DNA of 64,000 bases from Arsenophonus sp052401645 (GCA_052401645.1 CP198939.1:310001-374000); one strand, 5' to 3'; positions 47,465 to 59,100 are shown, numbered from the stretch's first letter. The notes: generated from the letters alone by a model not told the origin. Translations and numbers: made by a program.

Positions 47465-47538
47465 AATTTATTGATATTTATTTAAGTTAATAACTAATTC
47501 TATAATTAGTTATTAACTTAAATAAATATCAATAAATT
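47465..47538. repeat. 35-bp perfect inverted repeat with a 4-nt loop
   Basis: The longest hairpin in the window: 35 consecutive pairs, left arm 47465-47499 (begins AATTTATTGATATTTATTTA), loop CTAT, right arm 47504-47538. It lies 460 nt upstream of typA, on no known gene boundary. Confidence 0.93.
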
Positions 47539-47996
47539 AATTTAAAACTAACATTGAAGAATAATTATTAATTTGAATATATTTTAATTTTTATAAATAA
47601 ATAATAATTATTTATAAAATAAGTAAAAATATATTAATAATAAAATATATTGATAATATTCAAAGTGAATTTGATGTTATTGAACAATAATATTTTATTA
47701 AAATTTTTTTCAATTTAAGTAATATTAATCTTTTTTATTTAAAAAATATTAAAAATATCTTTTAAATTAGACAAAATTTTAACTTATTTATTAATAAATT
47801 AGCGCTATATTTAATAACTATTTATTTTTTTAAAAAGTAATCTTATTTAGATATAGGTTTCAATTTATTTCATTATGTCAATAATGTATGTAATTATAAA
47901 TATAATATATTTAAATATATTTACTATGTATAAACTAATATTACATCATAGATATTTATTAATATCTTTTATTAAGAAAAAGTATGGTAAAAATTT

Positions 47997-49817
47997 ATGC
48001 TTATTGAAAATTTAAGAAATATAGCTATTATTGCACATGTTGATCATGGAAAAACAACACTTGTTGATAAGTTATTACAGCAATCCGATACATTTAGTAA
48101 CTGTAATAATATGAGTGAACGTATTATGGATTCAAATTTTTTAGAAAAAGAAAGAGGTATCACAATTTTTGCAAAAAATACAGCAATTAAATGGAATAAT
48201 TATAGAATTAATATTATTGATACTCCAGGACATGCTGATTTTGGCGGTGAAGTTGAACGCGTTATGTCAATGGTTGATAGTGTATTATTATTGGTTGATG
48301 CGATAGATGGTCCTATGCCACAAACACGTTTTGTTACCAAAAAAGCTTTTTCTCATGGATTAAAACCAATTGTTGTAATTAATAAAATAGATCGAAAAGG
48401 CGCAAGACCTGATTGGGTTGTTAATCAAATTTTTGATTTATTTATTAACTTAGGAGCAACTGATGAACAATTGGATTTTCCTATCATTTATGCCTCAGCC
48501 TTAAAAGGTATAGCTGGAACTAATTATAATGATATGTGGTCGAATATGACCCCATTATATGAAGCAATTATAAAGTATATTGCTCCACATAATATTGATT
48601 TAGTTGGCGCTTTTCAAATGCAAATATCTCAACTTGATTATAGTAATTATTTAGGTATTATTGGTATTGGTCGGATTAAGCGTGGTACAGTAAAACCTAA
48701 TCAAACTATAATTATAGTTAATAGCGAAGGTAAAATACGTAGTGGTAAAGTTGGTAAGGTATTAACATATTTAGGATTAGAGCGCATTAATTCCAAAATT
48801 GCTCAAACAGGTGATATTATTGCTTTGACTGGTCTTGGTGAATTAAATATATCAGATACTTTATGTGATTCAAATAATATTGAAGCAATGCCAATACTGA
48901 CTATTGATGAACCAACAATAAGTATGTATTTTTGTGTTAATAATTCACCATTTTGTGGTAGGGAAGGGAAATATATTACTTCTCGTGAAATCTTAAATCG
49001 TTTGAAAAAAGAATTAATTTATAACGTTGCACTACGTGTAAAAGAAACTGAAGATCCAGATGCTTTTCTTGTTTCTGGTCGTGGTGAACTCCACCTTTCT
49101 GTATTGATTGAAAATATGCGTCGTGAAGGTTTTGAGCTAGGTGTCTCTAAACCAAAAGTTATTTTTCGTGAATTTGAAGGTCGTAAACAAGAACCATTTG
49201 AAGAAGTTATAGTAGATATTGAAGATCGGCACCAGGGTAATATTATGATGATTTTAAGTGAACATAAAGGTGAATTACGGAATATAATATATGATAATAA
49301 AGGTCGAGTACAACTTAATTATACCATTCCAAGTCGAGGACTAATTGGTTTTCGAACAAAGTTTATGTCCTTAACATCAGGTACAGGTTTATTATATGCA
49401 ACTTTTAGTCACTATGATGATGTTCTTCCAGGAAGAATTAATCATCGACAAAATGGTGTTATGATATCAAATGGTCAAGGTAAAGCAGTAGCTTATGCAC
49501 TTTATAATTTACAAGATCGTGGTCAATTATTTCTTGATTATGGTGCTGAAGTATATGAAGGACAAATTATTGGCATTCATTCTCGTCATAATGATTTGAC
49601 AGTTAACTGCTTAATTAGTAAAAAATTAACTAATATACGTGCTAAAGGAACAGATGAAACGATAATATTATCTACACCTATTAAAAAAACACTAGAAGAA
49701 GGGTTAGAATTCATAGATGATGATGAATTAGTAGAAGTTACTCCACAATCTATTCGTTTAAGAAAACGTTATTTGAAGGAAAAAGATCGTAGATGTGCTT
49801 ATCGAAAAAAATCTTAA
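47997..49817 (+). CDS. typA: Ribosome-associated GTPase TypA/BipA
   Basis: Translational GTPase related to EF-G that helps 50S assembly and stress-time translation. It has 606 aa (E. coli 607). P-loop AHVDHGKT is at residues 13-20, DTPGH at 75-79 and NKID at 130-133. The C-terminal BipA-specific region has PSRGLIGFR and NDLTVNCL..KKLTN. Only a poor Shine-Dalgarno precedes the ATG, but an alternative start 11 nt earlier is closed by a stop. It stands alone between multi-kilobase spacers; the neighbouring glnA of E. coli is gone. Retention of a conditionally needed GTPase in such a small genome is notable. Confidence 0.97.
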   Translation: MLIENLRNIAIIAHVDHGKTTLVDKLLQQSDTFSNCNNMSERIMDSNFLEKERGITIFAKNTAIKWNNYRINIIDTPGHADFGGEVERVMSMVDSVLLLVDAIDGPMPQTRFVTKKAFSHGLKPIVVINKIDRKGARPDWVVNQIFDLFINLGATDEQLDFPIIYASALKGIAGTNYNDMWSNMTPLYEAIIKYIAPHNIDLVGAFQMQISQLDYSNYLGIIGIGRIKRGTVKPNQTIIIVNSEGKIRSGKVGKVLTYLGLERINSKIAQTGDIIALTGLGELNISDTLCDSNNIEAMPILTIDEPTISMYFCVNNSPFCGREGKYITSREILNRLKKELIYNVALRVKETEDPDAFLVSGRGELHLSVLIENMRREGFELGVSKPKVIFREFEGRKQEPFEEVIVDIEDRHQGNIMMILSEHKGELRNIIYDNKGRVQLNYTIPSRGLIGFRTKFMSLTSGTGLLYATFSHYDDVLPGRINHRQNGVMISNGQGKAVAYALYNLQDRGQLFLDYGAEVYEGQIIGIHSRHNDLTVNCLISKKLTNIRAKGTDETIILSTPIKKTLEEGLEFIDDDELVEVTPQSIRLRKRYLKEKDRRCAYRKKS

Positions 49818-49821
49818 ATAA

Positions 49822-49854
49822 AAGTATTTATTTTAAATAAAAAAATAAATATTT
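49822..49854 (+). terminator. typA terminator
   Basis: AAGTATTTATTTT and AAAATAAATATTT pair over 13 positions (one G-T) around a 7-nt loop, starting 5 nt after the stop and followed by TTATATTAAG. Position makes it a likely terminator although G/C pairs are absent. Confidence 0.55.
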
Positions 49855-50906
49855 TATATTAAGTTTATAAACTTAATTAAAACTATAAAATATAGTTTAT
49901 TATTTAATTTATGAAATTTTATTGATATAAAATAAATTATTAGTAAATTTAAAAATTGATTATCTAATAATTAATGTCAATATGCTTAGTATTAGGAAGA
50001 TAAAGTTAAATTAAAATATAATTTTTAAATATTAGATTTAAATCTAATATTATTTTTATATATATTTTTATCCTCATTAATTTAATTTATTTAAATAATA
50101 AAAATAAACGCTCCATTAATTAAAAATAAAAAAAATATCAGTTCATTATTTAAATATTAAATTAGTTAATTTTACTAATATATTTTTAATATTTGTATAA
50201 GATTTTATCTTAAAGAAAAGTTCTTATATAAAAAATATTAATTTTAAATAACTATTTTCTTTATTATAATTTAAATTCTTCTTTTATTAAATTTATATTT
50301 AGTTTAACATTCGATAATGTTGACTAATCTAAATATAAGATAAATGTTAATATATATAACTAAGATTGGTTGATTTTAAATTACTAATATTTTTTTTAAC
50401 TAAAAGAATATAAATAAGATATATTAAAAATTTAACTAATTATTGCCTTATTAAAATAACTTATTATTTATTATTTAATAAAATAATATTTATATATTTT
50501 TACTTGATATTATAAATTTTTAACTCTAGTATAACTATACTAGTAATTAATAATTGTTAAAATAGAGTATATCATTATCAATGATATATTAATTATTCAT
50601 TAACAAATAATTGATATTAATATGAGTATCAAAATAAATAATATTTAAACTGTTTTGATTGTTTGAATTTAAATTATTATTAAAATAATTATTTTATTTA
50701 TTTTTAATCCATAAAATAGAAATAGTTGATTTTTTCTTTATAGATATATACTAGTAGAATTATTTTTTAATAACTTATTATAAAATTTATTTGAATTTAG
50801 AATTCATAAATGTAGTGATGATAAAATAACTTCAATCTGTTTTTTAAAACAATTTTGATCTTATTTATCTTATTTTTTTATAGTCGTATATCCAAACTTT
50901 ATTTTT

Positions 50907-50940
50907 GAATCTATTTAAAAATTTATTTTTAAATAGATTC
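50907..50940. terminator. 15-bp perfect hairpin, loop TTTA
   Basis: GAATCTATTTAAAAA and TTTTTAAATAGATTC pair perfectly. It lies 64 nt from a second, stronger hairpin and may be part of the same double terminator for leftward transcripts. Confidence 0.5.
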
Positions 50941-51003
50941 TATATTTTGATAACATGTGATATAAATTAAAGCTTTACACATAGTTTTTTTGTAAAAAAA
51001 AAA

Positions 51004-51038
51004 TTAGCTTATATCTTATATTATAAGATATAAGCTAA
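51004..51038 (-). terminator. Strong minus-strand intrinsic terminator
   Basis: TTAGCTTATATCTTATA and its exact complement form a 17-bp stem with a 1-nt loop. On the minus strand the stem is followed directly by ten T residues (A10 at 50994-51003). This is the most canonical terminator in the window. It probably ends the leftward gmk-rpoZ-spoT transcript, about 2.9 kb beyond the present spoT stop. Confidence 0.75.
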
Positions 51039-53104
51039 ATAATATCAATAAAACTTAATTCTTCTACTTTTGAAAAATTTATTATAAGATAATAAAATAT
51101 ATATAAAGAAAAAAATTTTTCTAAATAATAATAGATATTAAGATTTTTAATCTATGCATACTTATATAGAAATTTTAATTTTAATAAAAGAATTTAATTT
51201 AGATCGTAATTGACATAAAATATATCTTTATTTTAAAGATTATAAAATTATAAAATATATATTTTGATAAGGAATTAACTTGTGTTACACATGCTAACTA
51301 ATATTACCTTATTTATTAAATAATAAATTAATATAATGATAAATATTTTCAATAAAATATTATGTATAACTATAATATTTTAATATTGTTGATCTGTATT
51401 TCTTTTGAAATATTTCTATTGAAAATTAAATTATTTTTTATTATAAATTTTTTATTATTTATATTTGTAATATTTTAATATTAAATAATAAGAGATTTTT
51501 AATTATTTTAAAAGTAATTAATATATAATTTTATTAGTAAATTGATTATATTTATTAATATTATTTTTATATTATTTTCGATATAGTAAATTATAAAAAA
51601 TAATTTCATATTATTAATCTTTTATTATAACTCACATTTATTATTTTAAAATAAATATTTTATAGATTTCATTTTTAATTATTTCTTTTTTAATTTTTAT
51701 AAAAAATAATTTATTATATTTTATTTAAAAAATAAATTAATTAATAAAACATTTATTAATTTTTTTGATATTAATTGAACTAAAATTATTATAATTATTT
51801 CAGAATAGTTAAAATATCTATTTAATAAAATAATAAGTCGTTAGATGTTAATCGAGTTTTTTCTTAATACTTATTATTTAAAATATAATTATTATATTAT
51901 ATACGTTTAATTGTTATAATAGTTTTAATAAGGTTATATTAAATTAATTGAATATATTATTATAGTATAATTAATAAATTTATATAAAATTATCTGTAAT
52001 TAATTATTAATTTGTTAAATAAATTTATATTATTATATTAGGAAATTTAATTTAAAATTAATATTGGATTCCATTTTATATTGAGAATAAATATTTTTAT
52101 ATAAATTAATAAAAATTATTGTAAGTAATAGCATATCATAAACTAGATCTATCTCTTATGATATCAAGAAACACTAAAATCTTATTTTAATATTTTGTAT
52201 TATACTAATTTAGTTAAGATATATATTTATATATATTAAAATTTAATCTATAATATTTCTCTGTTTATAATTATAAATATAAATAATTTAAAATTATTAA
52301 TAATATTAAGTTAAATTTTGATTTTTATAATGTAAAGTAAATAAAAAGAAAATATATATTATAAAGCTTTAGTTTTATTAATATTTATTTTTTATAAAAG
52401 AATAAGAATTTTTTTTAAAATACTAAGAAGATATAAAAAGATATTTTTTATTATACAAAAAATTTTTAGATTGCGGTTTATTTAATAATTTATTTTTATA
52501 TAAATAAATATTATGAAATAAATTTAAGTATTTTAAAATAATTATTAGATTAAATGAATGTTATTAAAAGTTAATTTTATTATTTTTTCTTTTAAGTCTT
52601 TTTTAAAACAATTATTAATAAATATTTATTTTTTATTCTTATTCCTAATAATTGATTAGAAGAATAGAGAGATTTAATATGTTAATTATGTTTTATATAT
52701 TATATAATAATGGATTATTTAAAATATTTTATTTGAAAAAATTATTTGTTATAACATAAAGTTAATATAAATTTTGCTAAAAATCTTTTAAAGAAAAATG
52801 ATATTTTATATAAAATAATCAAGATAAGATTTGCACTTCCATACATTAACCATTTATTTTATAATGAAGATTTTAATTAATTTTATAAAAGAAGATAAAT
52901 TTTTTGATATTTTATTTTAAAATATGAATTTTAAAATATTTAATTAATAATTAGTAGTTTTTATAGTCAAGATAATAATAGAATTATTATATAATTTATG
53001 TTTATTATTAATATAATAATATTATATTAAATTTAATAATTTATAATATTATTATGATTTTATAAGTGTTATTATATATTTTATATATTCATAAATTAAT
53101 ATAT

Positions 53105-53925
53105 ATTACAATTGATATGTAAAACAATCAGTCATAATATATGTTTTTAATTAATTGGAATACGATTTTTTAGAGGTTAAATGAATAAATACATAATGAA
53201 TAGATTAATCTTTTACTTTAGTGTTTATATTTTGAATATAATAAATTCATATTGTTGATTTCTATAATTAAGTTAGCTAATACAGATTGATGATTAATTA
53301 TATTAACTTTAATATCAATAATAAAATTATTATTAATTTTTCATTATATTTTATTTATATAAAATTTTCTGATTTTTTATATTTTATAATATTTTGTTAA
53401 GTTTTATAATCTATAATTAAATATTATTTGAACTGATATTATCATCAACAAGATCTCTTTAGGAATAGAATAATATAATTTAGAAAATGTAATTAATGTG
53501 CTTTTTATTCACATTTATCGGCAATTTATAATGTCTATTATTATAATTTATAATAATATTATTTGTATTATTGTTTTTTAATAAATCATGTGTAAAAATA
53601 ACATTTATTATATTAGTAAATTCAATTTACATAAAGTAAATCATTAATTAAGTAAAGTTTTATTTTTATTAATTCTTTATTGATATCTTTATAATGGAAA
53701 TTACTTAATTGTTTATTTTTTCTAAAGCATGATTAAGTAAACCAATTCCTAAATTAACCGAATCTTTTATATTAAGATTCTCAAGTAATTTATGTATTTT
53801 AACATAGTTTTTGAGATAACAACAAAAATTTATCCATGATGTATTTAACCTTATAAATATCTTCTTAATAATTTCAGTAATTTGTCTAATACTTAATGAT
53901 TAAGGTAAAGAACAGTATTTATTAT
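53105..53925 (-). pseudogene. spoT: Decayed C-terminal half of SpoT
   Basis: Downstream of the spoT stop the rest of the E. coli protein can be followed in order across stops and frameshifts. The TGS end and helical region appear first (SWINF, then LLENLNIKDSVNLG...LLNHAL against LLKNLKRDDSVSLG...LLNHAL), then NINKELIKIKL against NIQRELDRMKL. Next come KLPI and KLYYSIPKEILLMIIS against KCCRPIPGDPIIAHVS. Last is the ACT domain, IDIKVNIINHQSVLANLIIEIN against TEIKVEMFNHQGALANLTAAIN. At least six stops prevent translation. This half normally senses stress and binds regulators. Confidence 0.9.
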
Positions 53926-55206
53926 TTATTTTATTTCTCCAATGTAGATATTACTTATATTTGTATGAACAGCATAGGTAAGATCAATTGGTGTTGAATC
54001 ATTAGGTAATTCGATAATTTTCCCTTCTGGAGTAAAAAGATATATTTCATCAGGAAAAAGGTAAGATTTCACATTTTCTATAAATTCAAAAGAATTATAT
54101 GAATTTTGTTGAAGCTTCAATAGATTTTTTATCCAGTGTTGTACTCTGATTTGAGTCATTACGTGAGATTCTCCTTGTTTTTTATATGCCAAATTGGCAA
54201 CAACACCAATTTCTGCCATTTGATTCATATCTTCTGTACGAATTTGTATTTTAATTGGCAATCCATTTTGAGAAATCATTAAAGTATGTATAGATTGATA
54301 ACCGTTTGCTTTTGGAATCGCAATATAATCCTTCATATGTCCTGGTCTAGGATCATATAAACTATGTACTTGTCCAAGAACGCGATAACATGTATCAATA
54401 TCTTTGACAATAATCCTAAATGCATAAATATCCATAATTGAATGGAATCGTTGTTCTTTTAGGTTCATTTTACGATATATTGAATATATGTGTTTTTCTA
54501 GATCAGATACTTGACAAGGTATTTTTGTTTCTAATAATCTATCTTCAATTTCTACTAATATTTTTCGTATCATTTCTTTTCGGTTACCACGATCTATTTT
54601 TATTATCTTTTTAATAACTCGGTAACGATTTGGATAAAGTGTTTTAAAACCTAATTCTTCTAGTTCAGTTTTAAGATTATTAATACCAAGACGATGTGCC
54701 ATTGGGCTATAAATTTCTAATGTTTCTCTTGCAATTCTTTGACGCTTATCGATACGAAAAGAATCAAGAGTACGCATATTATGTGTTCGATCTGCAAGTT
54801 TTATTAAGATAACGCGTATATCTTGAACCATTGCCATAATCATTTTTCGGAAATTTTCTGCTTGAGCTTCCTTTTTATCTCGGAAGGTAAGTTTATCTAA
54901 TTTTGATACACCTTCAACTAGACTAGCAACAGTTTTACCAAAAAGATGATTTATATCATAAAAAGTTATCGATGTATCCTCAATTACATCATGTAATAAT
55001 GCTGCCATTAATGTTTCGTGATCTAAATTCATTTTTGCTAAAATACATGCTACTGCCTCAGGATGAGTAATATAAGGTTCACCACTCGAACGGATTTGAC
55101 CTTCATGTGCATCCCGAGCAAAAATATAAGATTGTTTCAGTAACGATATATGCTTTTTTGGCAGATATTCCTGAACAATTTGATTAAGACTTTCAAATAA
55201 GTGCAA
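53926..55206 (-). CDS. spoT: SpoT N-terminal half: (p)ppGpp hydrolase, synthetase site mutated
   Basis: E. coli SpoT (about 702 aa) hydrolyses and weakly makes (p)ppGpp. Here 426 aa remain, ending early in the TGS domain. The hydrolase site is intact: RSSGEPYITHP at 39-49, HDVIED at 72-77, LADRTHNMRT at 137-146. The synthetase fold is present (IMDIYAFRIIV, KDYIAIPKANGYQS), but residue 319, the synthetase glutamate (E. coli VEVQIRT), is lysine (IKIQIRT, codon AAA). Start codon is TTG, as in E. coli, with AAGG upstream. The gene follows rpoZ by 77 nt. It most likely codes for a hydrolase with little or no synthetase activity. Confidence 0.93.
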   Translation of the reverse strand: MHLFESLNQIVQEYLPKKHISLLKQSYIFARDAHEGQIRSSGEPYITHPEAVACILAKMNLDHETLMAALLHDVIEDTSITFYDINHLFGKTVASLVEGVSKLDKLTFRDKKEAQAENFRKMIMAMVQDIRVILIKLADRTHNMRTLDSFRIDKRQRIARETLEIYSPMAHRLGINNLKTELEELGFKTLYPNRYRVIKKIIKIDRGNRKEMIRKILVEIEDRLLETKIPCQVSDLEKHIYSIYRKMNLKEQRFHSIMDIYAFRIIVKDIDTCYRVLGQVHSLYDPRPGHMKDYIAIPKANGYQSIHTLMISQNGLPIKIQIRTEDMNQMAEIGVVANLAYKKQGESHVMTQIRVQHWIKNLLKLQQNSYNSFEFIENVKSYLFPDEIYLFTPEGKIIELPNDSTPIDLTYAVHTNISNIYIGEIK

Positions 55207-55283
55207 GTCAGGCCTACCTTTTAGTTAACAACACTTTTGTTAATATCGGATATTATTTTCATTTTTCTAATTTTTTGTTCTTG

Positions 55284-55499
55284 TTATTCTTTATATTCTC
55301 GGATATCAAGAATTTTAGCATTAATCAATCCAGATTCTATTTCACGTAATGAAATAACGGTTACTTTATCATTTTCTTCTTTAACTAATGGTATTTTACC
55401 TCTAATTTGTAATTGCCGCGCACGACGAGCCGCTACTAAAATTAAGTCGAAACGATTACCGATTTTTTCTACAGCATCTTGAACTGTTACACGTGCCAT
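55284..55499 (-). CDS. rpoZ: RNA polymerase omega subunit, shortened C-terminus
   Basis: Assists assembly of the beta' subunit and contributes to ppGpp binding site 1 on RNA polymerase. It has 71 aa against 91 in E. coli. The conserved body is complete (MARVTVQDAVEKIGNRFDL, VAARRARQL, LREIESGLIN). Codon 72 (Gln in E. coli) is TAA, one base from CAA. The old tail can still be read after the stop (QEQKIRKM...), so this is a recent single nonsense change. The lost tail is poorly conserved and probably dispensable. GGAG precedes the ATG. It lies between gmk (49 nt) and spoT, in E. coli order. Confidence 0.95.
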   Translation of the reverse strand: MARVTVQDAVEKIGNRFDLILVAARRARQLQIRGKIPLVKEENDKVTVISLREIESGLINAKILDIREYKE

Positions 55500-55548
55500 A
55501 ATATTACTCCAAAGATAAAGAAACTATTAAATATGATACTTAACCTTT

Positions 55549-56172
55549 TTAGTCTGCTAATAATTTATTAATCAAAATATTATGTCTCTTAATTTGCCTA
55601 TCTAATCGTAATCGTTCAGACCTAATAATAGATTCTAAATTTTCTAATGCAGTGTTAAAATCATCATTAATAATTATGTAATCATATTCGTTATAATGTT
55701 TTATTTCAGTAACTGATTTTGCCATGCGGTAATTAATTGTTTCTTTGCTATCTTGTTTACGTGCACCTAAACGTAATAATAACTCATTTTTAGAAGGTGG
55801 TAAGATAAAAATAGTGCAAATAAATGGCATTTTTTTTCGAATTTGTTGCGCTCCTTGCCAATCAATATCTAAAAATACATCGATACCATTATTAATTTTT
55901 TTTTCAATAACTGCACGAGAAGTTCCATAATAACTACCAAAAACAATGGCATATTCAAGAAAATCATTATGATTAATCATTTGTTTAAATTTTCTTTTAT
56001 CAATAAAATAGTAATCTTTGCCGTTTTTTTCACCAGGTCGCATTTCTCTAGTAGTATGCGAAATAGAAATTTCTATATCATATAAGTGTTTTATTCTCAA
56101 TAAAGATTGAATAAGACTTGATTTACCTGCACCACTTGGTGCGGATATAATATATAATGTTCCATTGATCAT
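55549..56172 (-). CDS. gmk: Guanylate kinase
   Basis: Phosphorylates GMP to GDP; essential for GTP/dGTP supply. It has 207 aa, exactly the E. coli length. P-loop APSGAGKSS is at residues 11-19, the GMP-binding SHTTR..RPGE..GKDYYF and YGTSR regions are intact, and it ends INKLLAD as E. coli ISKLLAD. First gene of gmk-rpoZ-spoT. No Shine-Dalgarno is visible before the ATG. Confidence 0.97.
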   Translation of the reverse strand: MINGTLYIISAPSGAGKSSLIQSLLRIKHLYDIEISISHTTREMRPGEKNGKDYYFIDKRKFKQMINHNDFLEYAIVFGSYYGTSRAVIEKKINNGIDVFLDIDWQGAQQIRKKMPFICTIFILPPSKNELLLRLGARKQDSKETINYRMAKSVTEIKHYNEYDYIIINDDFNTALENLESIIRSERLRLDRQIKRHNILINKLLAD

Positions 56173-59100
56173 AATAATTTATAATTAAATTAATTATCAA
56201 TAATTTTAAAAAAAGAGAATTTATATAAAAATATGCACATATAATTAATAATATATAATTTTAGTATCATGATTGATCAAACAATTATTTTTTAAGATAT
56301 AATACTTTTTTGATTATTTTTTAATAAAAAGTTATTAGTAGATAATATCTTATGTAATTATTTTATTTATTAATTTTTAATAATTAAAATTCTATATTAA
56401 AAATATTTAATTATTTATAATAATATATAAAATAAAGTAAAAGAACAATACTGTTTATTATAAGATTTTTTACTATAATTTTTAATTAATTAACATAAGA
56501 ATTTTTATTCTTTATTTTTTGAATATAAAATTATTAATATAAAAAATGACAATTTAATAATTGATCTAAATATCTCTTTTGCATATAAAAATTATATATA
56601 ATTAATTTAAGATTTAAATAGTAATATAAAAGAAAGGATATTTTTTATTAATAGTTAAAAATTTTTTTAATAACTGAAATTATGAAAAATTTTAAATTTC
56701 AGAAAAACTAATCAAATTATCTAAATATAACATATATAAAATTTATTTATTTCTAACTTATTATAAAAGGAAAATAACTAACTTATTTATATTGTTTAAA
56801 CAAAAAAATATATTATAAAAGTTACTTTATTAGTAATGTTTTATGAAGTTTAATTTTTTATCAAAGTTAATGATATTATGTTATATGAATCTTTTAAAAC
56901 TAAATTGATTGTGTTAATTAGTTGTTATATAATGATATTAATTGAAATTAATTTATCTAAAACTTATCTAGATTGATATTTATAAAACGATTCTAAATTA
57001 TGTTATCTAATATGCATTAGAATATTAATTATTTTAATAATTATTAAATTATCAATAAATTATTTTAACTTAAATTAATATAAACAATAAAAATTCGTTA
57101 ACTTATTAACAAATAGAATTTTTATACTAAATAAAATAAATAAATCTGAAGTTTTATTTATAATTAGCTTATATAAATAATATAATATTTAAAGATAATT
57201 TGAATATTTAGGAAATGTGATTTTAGACATAAAAATATTATTAATAATTAGATTAATATCATTTAATTAATAATATATAACTGATTAAGCTTTAATTATA
57301 ATCAAATGATATTTTTTATAAAAATATCATTTGTAAGATCTATATATACTTTATATATAGATAACTTTATACAAATAATAAATGTTTTATTTTAAGAAAT
57401 TTATTAGAAAATAAAATATTTGATCTATCTTCAGTTAAATTATTAAGATTTAATATATTAAAATTAATTAAGTTAATTTAAATATTATTTTTATTTTTCT
57501 TTAAATAAGTATAATAATAAATTATTAATTTTTAATATAATAATAATATTATTATATAATCATGAAATTATTAAACTTTAAAATAATCAATTATAAATTA
57601 ATATTATTAAGTTTTTATTTATATAAAAAAAGTTATCATTAATTAAACTAATTTTAATAAGTAAAATATTAATATTATTTTCAATTTAATATAACTTAAA
57701 AAAGAACTTGAAATTTAATTAATTAATAAAGACATTAATCAGGATAAATAATAATTATAAAATTATTAATTTAATTTATTAATTAAAATTAGTATTATAA
57801 CAAATAAAGCTCTAATTTTAAAAAATTTTTTAAAATATTGATAATTTTTTTTTAAAAAATAATAAAATAATTCAATTCATTTTTTCTAAAAAATTACTAG
57901 TGACATTTTATAATAAAATATATAAAAATTTGATTCAATTATTTAGTATAAATATATTAATTAGTTAATTAATCATTTTAAAAATTAAAGTAATTAAATT
58001 ACTAGGTAAAAGTTGAAATGAAAATACATTATATTTAATTATATTTGATTTATCAAAAATAATTTATTTTAAAATAAAAATAATCATAATAGATAATTAC
58101 TATATAAATAAATAGTAATTAATTACTATATTAAGATAAATAATAATTATATTTTATATAAGTTATTATATAATATATATAATATAAATAATATTTTTAT
58201 CAAATAAATATTATTTTTTAAAAAAAATAATATTTGATATATTATTAAAATTTTTATATATAAAGTTATAATATCAGTAAATAATTATAATTTATTTTAA
58301 ATTTTATTGAACTATTCTAATAAAATAAATAATAATATTAAAATATATAAAATTTAAACAGATATTGTATTTTTTATTAATTAAAGAAATCTAATAATTA
58401 TTATAATATAATAAAATTAAAATATTTAACTATGTTAAAATAATATTTTATTAAGTATAATATTATAAATTATGATTATTAGTTAGATCAATTATAATCG
58501 TGGATTTGATAATGATATAAAGATATCTATCTTAATATGATTTTATATTATTAAGAATTTATTATTAATTTAATTATAGTAATAATGATATAAAAGTGTA
58601 TTGAATAATATAATAGTTTATTAGATATTTTAAAATTTAAAATTATATTAAAAAATGAAATATTTAATACTATTTTATAGTATGCATAATATAATTAGTC
58701 TTATTTTATGATTCATAATAAAGTTATATAAATAACAAATCTTTAATTAATAAAAAATATTATTTTGATAATTCTAGTTACTGTAATCAATTAATATAAA
58801 TCGATAGTTATAAAATAACTAATAATTAATTTTGATATATAGTTTAATAGTAATTTTATTTATCCAAAAAAGATAGATAAAGAATCATAATATTAATTAT
58901 TATCATCGTTTTTTCAAATAAATATAAGTAATTTAAAAACTAATTTTTATAAAATATTAAAGTAATCTATGTTATTTTTTTATTTCAATTATTTTATTAA
59001 AAATAGTTTATCTTTATTTATTTATAATTAAAACTGAATTAAAATTAAGTTTTAATTATAAATAATAATATTATATGTAGATTTAGTTTATAGTTTTATT

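Larger units (their letters stand above)
49855..53104. other. Spacer between typA and the spoT operon
   Basis: No intact gene. Structures: a 24-bp palindrome at 50028-50051; a compound stem at about 50293-50340 (TTATATTTAG / CTAAATATAA outside, AACATT-CGAT-AATGTT inside); and hairpins at 50907-50940 and 51004-51038 listed separately. trmH follows spoT in E. coli; a possible trace (CMEVQ near 52,845) is too short to call. Confidence 0.6.

Noticed and set aside
52800..52900. Possible trmH remnant on the minus strand (CMEVQ resembling CMEQVH)
   Set aside because: Only a handful of residues match and the spacing from spoT is uncertain.
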